A stretch of DNA of 45,487 bases from an uncultured Saprospiraceae bacterium. GTDB lineage: Bacteria > Bacteroidota > Bacteroidia > Chitinophagales > Saprospiraceae. The position numbers and the translations under genes are program-made. The number at the start of each line of letters is the position of its first letter. Positions within the stretch are counted from its first letter, which is position 1. Location of the stretch: NCBI GenBank assembly GCA_937929835.1, contig CALFUU010000005.1, forward strand, positions 1 to 45,487, read 5' to 3'. The notes under the pieces were generated by a model. The model was given only the letters and a program-made list of their open reading frames with translations. It made no database searches and had not been told where the DNA came from. Positions 44,743-45,487 of this stretch are shown here, piece after piece.

Positions 44743-44791
44743 TTTTACCAAATTTTATTTTTATGATGGATGTGAGTTACTAAATATTACT

Positions 44792-45487
44792 GATGGTCGA
44801 GGTTTGTAACCTCGATCACCTATGCTTATTTTTGACAAATCACTTGTACTAGTTCTAATTATTTGCGAAATGAATGGGCATAAGATAATAAACCAAACTG
44901 GTCTGCATTTCTTGACTTTTACCGTCGTCGGTTGGGTGGATGTATTCACAAGAGAGATTTATAAGAAGGTGCTTGTCGATAGCTTAAAATACTGCATAGC
45001 TCATAAGGGTATAAAGTTGCATGCGTATGTTATAATGAGTAATCATGTGCATATAATTGTTTCATCTCAAGATGGATTTCGATTGTCAGACAGCATCAGA
45101 GACTTTAAGAAATTCACTTCTAAGACTATTATAAAATTGATTATGACAACGCCTGAGGAGAGTCGATCAGAATGGATGCTAAGGTTGTTTAAGTATTATG
45201 CAAAGTTCAATAAGAACAATGAGAGATATCAATTTTGGAAAAGAGACAACAGGCCAATTGAGTTGGTGTCACCTAAGTGGATTAATCAAAAATTGAGCTA
45301 TATTCATAACAATCCCGTGAGATCTGGAATAGTCGAAGTTCCTGAAGATTATACATATAGTAGTGCAAGGTGGTATAGGGAAGAAATTGGTAAAGTGGAG
45401 ATTAGTAAATTGAGATTTGATAATAATATTGGGTATGTTGATATGTAGGATTTGTGAGGCAAGCGTAGATTAATCGAGGTTGCAAAC
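44792..45487 (+). mobile_element. RAYT element (REP-associated tyrosine transposase), right end cut by window
   Basis: Left end: a 25-bp hairpin-bearing sequence (44792-44816, stem CGAGGTT/AACCTCG, loop TGT). Right end: the first 15 bases of the inverted partner are visible (45473-45487) before the window stops; the full right end is seen in the truncated copy at 43723-43747. Inverted REP-like ends around one transposase gene are the standard RAYT arrangement. Confidence 0.85.
44870..45448 (+). CDS. REP-associated tyrosine transposase
   Basis: 192 residues from the ATG at 44870 (MNGHKIINQTGLHFLTFTVV); an ATG at 44822 is possible. Y1/HUH fold: LHFLTFTVV strand, MSNHVHIIV with the HxH metal pair, and the helix with candidate catalytic Tyr (LRLFKYYAKF). 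The C-terminal WINQKLSYIHNNPVRSG is the family's typical end. It appears intact and could be active. Confidence 0.88.
   Translation: MNGHKIINQTGLHFLTFTVVGWVDVFTREIYKKVLVDSLKYCIAHKGIKLHAYVIMSNHVHIIVSSQDGFRLSDSIRDFKKFTSKTIIKLIMTTPEESRSEWMLRLFKYYAKFNKNNERYQFWKRDNRPIELVSPKWINQKLSYIHNNPVRSGIVEVPEDYTYSSARWYREEIGKVEISKLRFDNNIGYVDM

Overview
The window looks like chromosome of a marine-type Bacteroidota, most likely class Saprospiria. The evidence is a set of proteins with type IX secretion (T9SS) C-terminal domains, A/T-rich start regions with little Shine-Dalgarno sequence, several -7 boxes of the form TAnnTTTG, a DUF1800/DUF1501 pair, a DUF5916 outer-membrane protein, and the Bacteroidota gene order bamD-rpoZ-coaBC-DUF4835. 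No rRNA, tRNA or CRISPR array was seen.

Layout. 1-1291: an ECF sigma factor and its RskA-like anti-sigma factor (cut by the left edge), reading left. 1292-2285: about 1 kb without a gene, holding hairpins and two copies of a 100-bp tandem repeat. 2286-9379: a TPR lipoprotein and two tandem DUF4331 genes, the second fused to a duplicated propeller-like module and a T9SS tail. 9609-12336: an MscS channel and an S41 protease. 12487-14387 (minus): a membrane-anchored protein made mostly of VEVIKE-type repeats with a helix-hairpin-helix end, and an OmpA-like partner. 14777-16897: NAD+ synthetase and a SnoaL-like protein. 17197-20546 (minus): an SH3 protein and DUF5916. 20843-24929: a secreted discoidin-like/DUF1800/DUF1501 operon. 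25124-32176: small housekeeping and stress genes (HupE, TetR, MsrA, cyclophilin, glycosyltransferase, DinB), with one clearly broken flavin reductase. 32177-36001: a divergent NarL-type regulator and sensor kinase, then a PLP enzyme. 36001-37733: a HipBA-type toxin-antitoxin pair behind a regular operator array. 37730-41617 (minus): the bamD-rpoZ-coaBC-DUF4835-purN operon. 41826-43331: a GH3-family protein. 43415-45487: an A+T-rich accessory island.

The most unusual parts are the following. (1) The right-end island: a complete REP-associated tyrosine transposase (RAYT) with 25-bp inverted hairpin ends, a 5'-truncated second copy, a short third relic, and between them an EndoU-like toxin domain overlapping a probable immunity gene. 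The toxin frame opens inside the transposon's terminal hairpin. (2) The hipBA promoter has palindromic sites on an exact 40-bp lattice (three good, one degenerate). (3) The sensor kinase is preceded by a 12-bp-stem terminator whose loop holds the start codon of a 16-codon leader ORF; that ORF ends in an ATGA overlap with the kinase start. (4) The VEVIKE-repeat protein and the enlarged DUF4331 locus, which has its own sigma/anti-sigma pair.

All family assignments come from reading motifs by eye; no database search or folding program was run.
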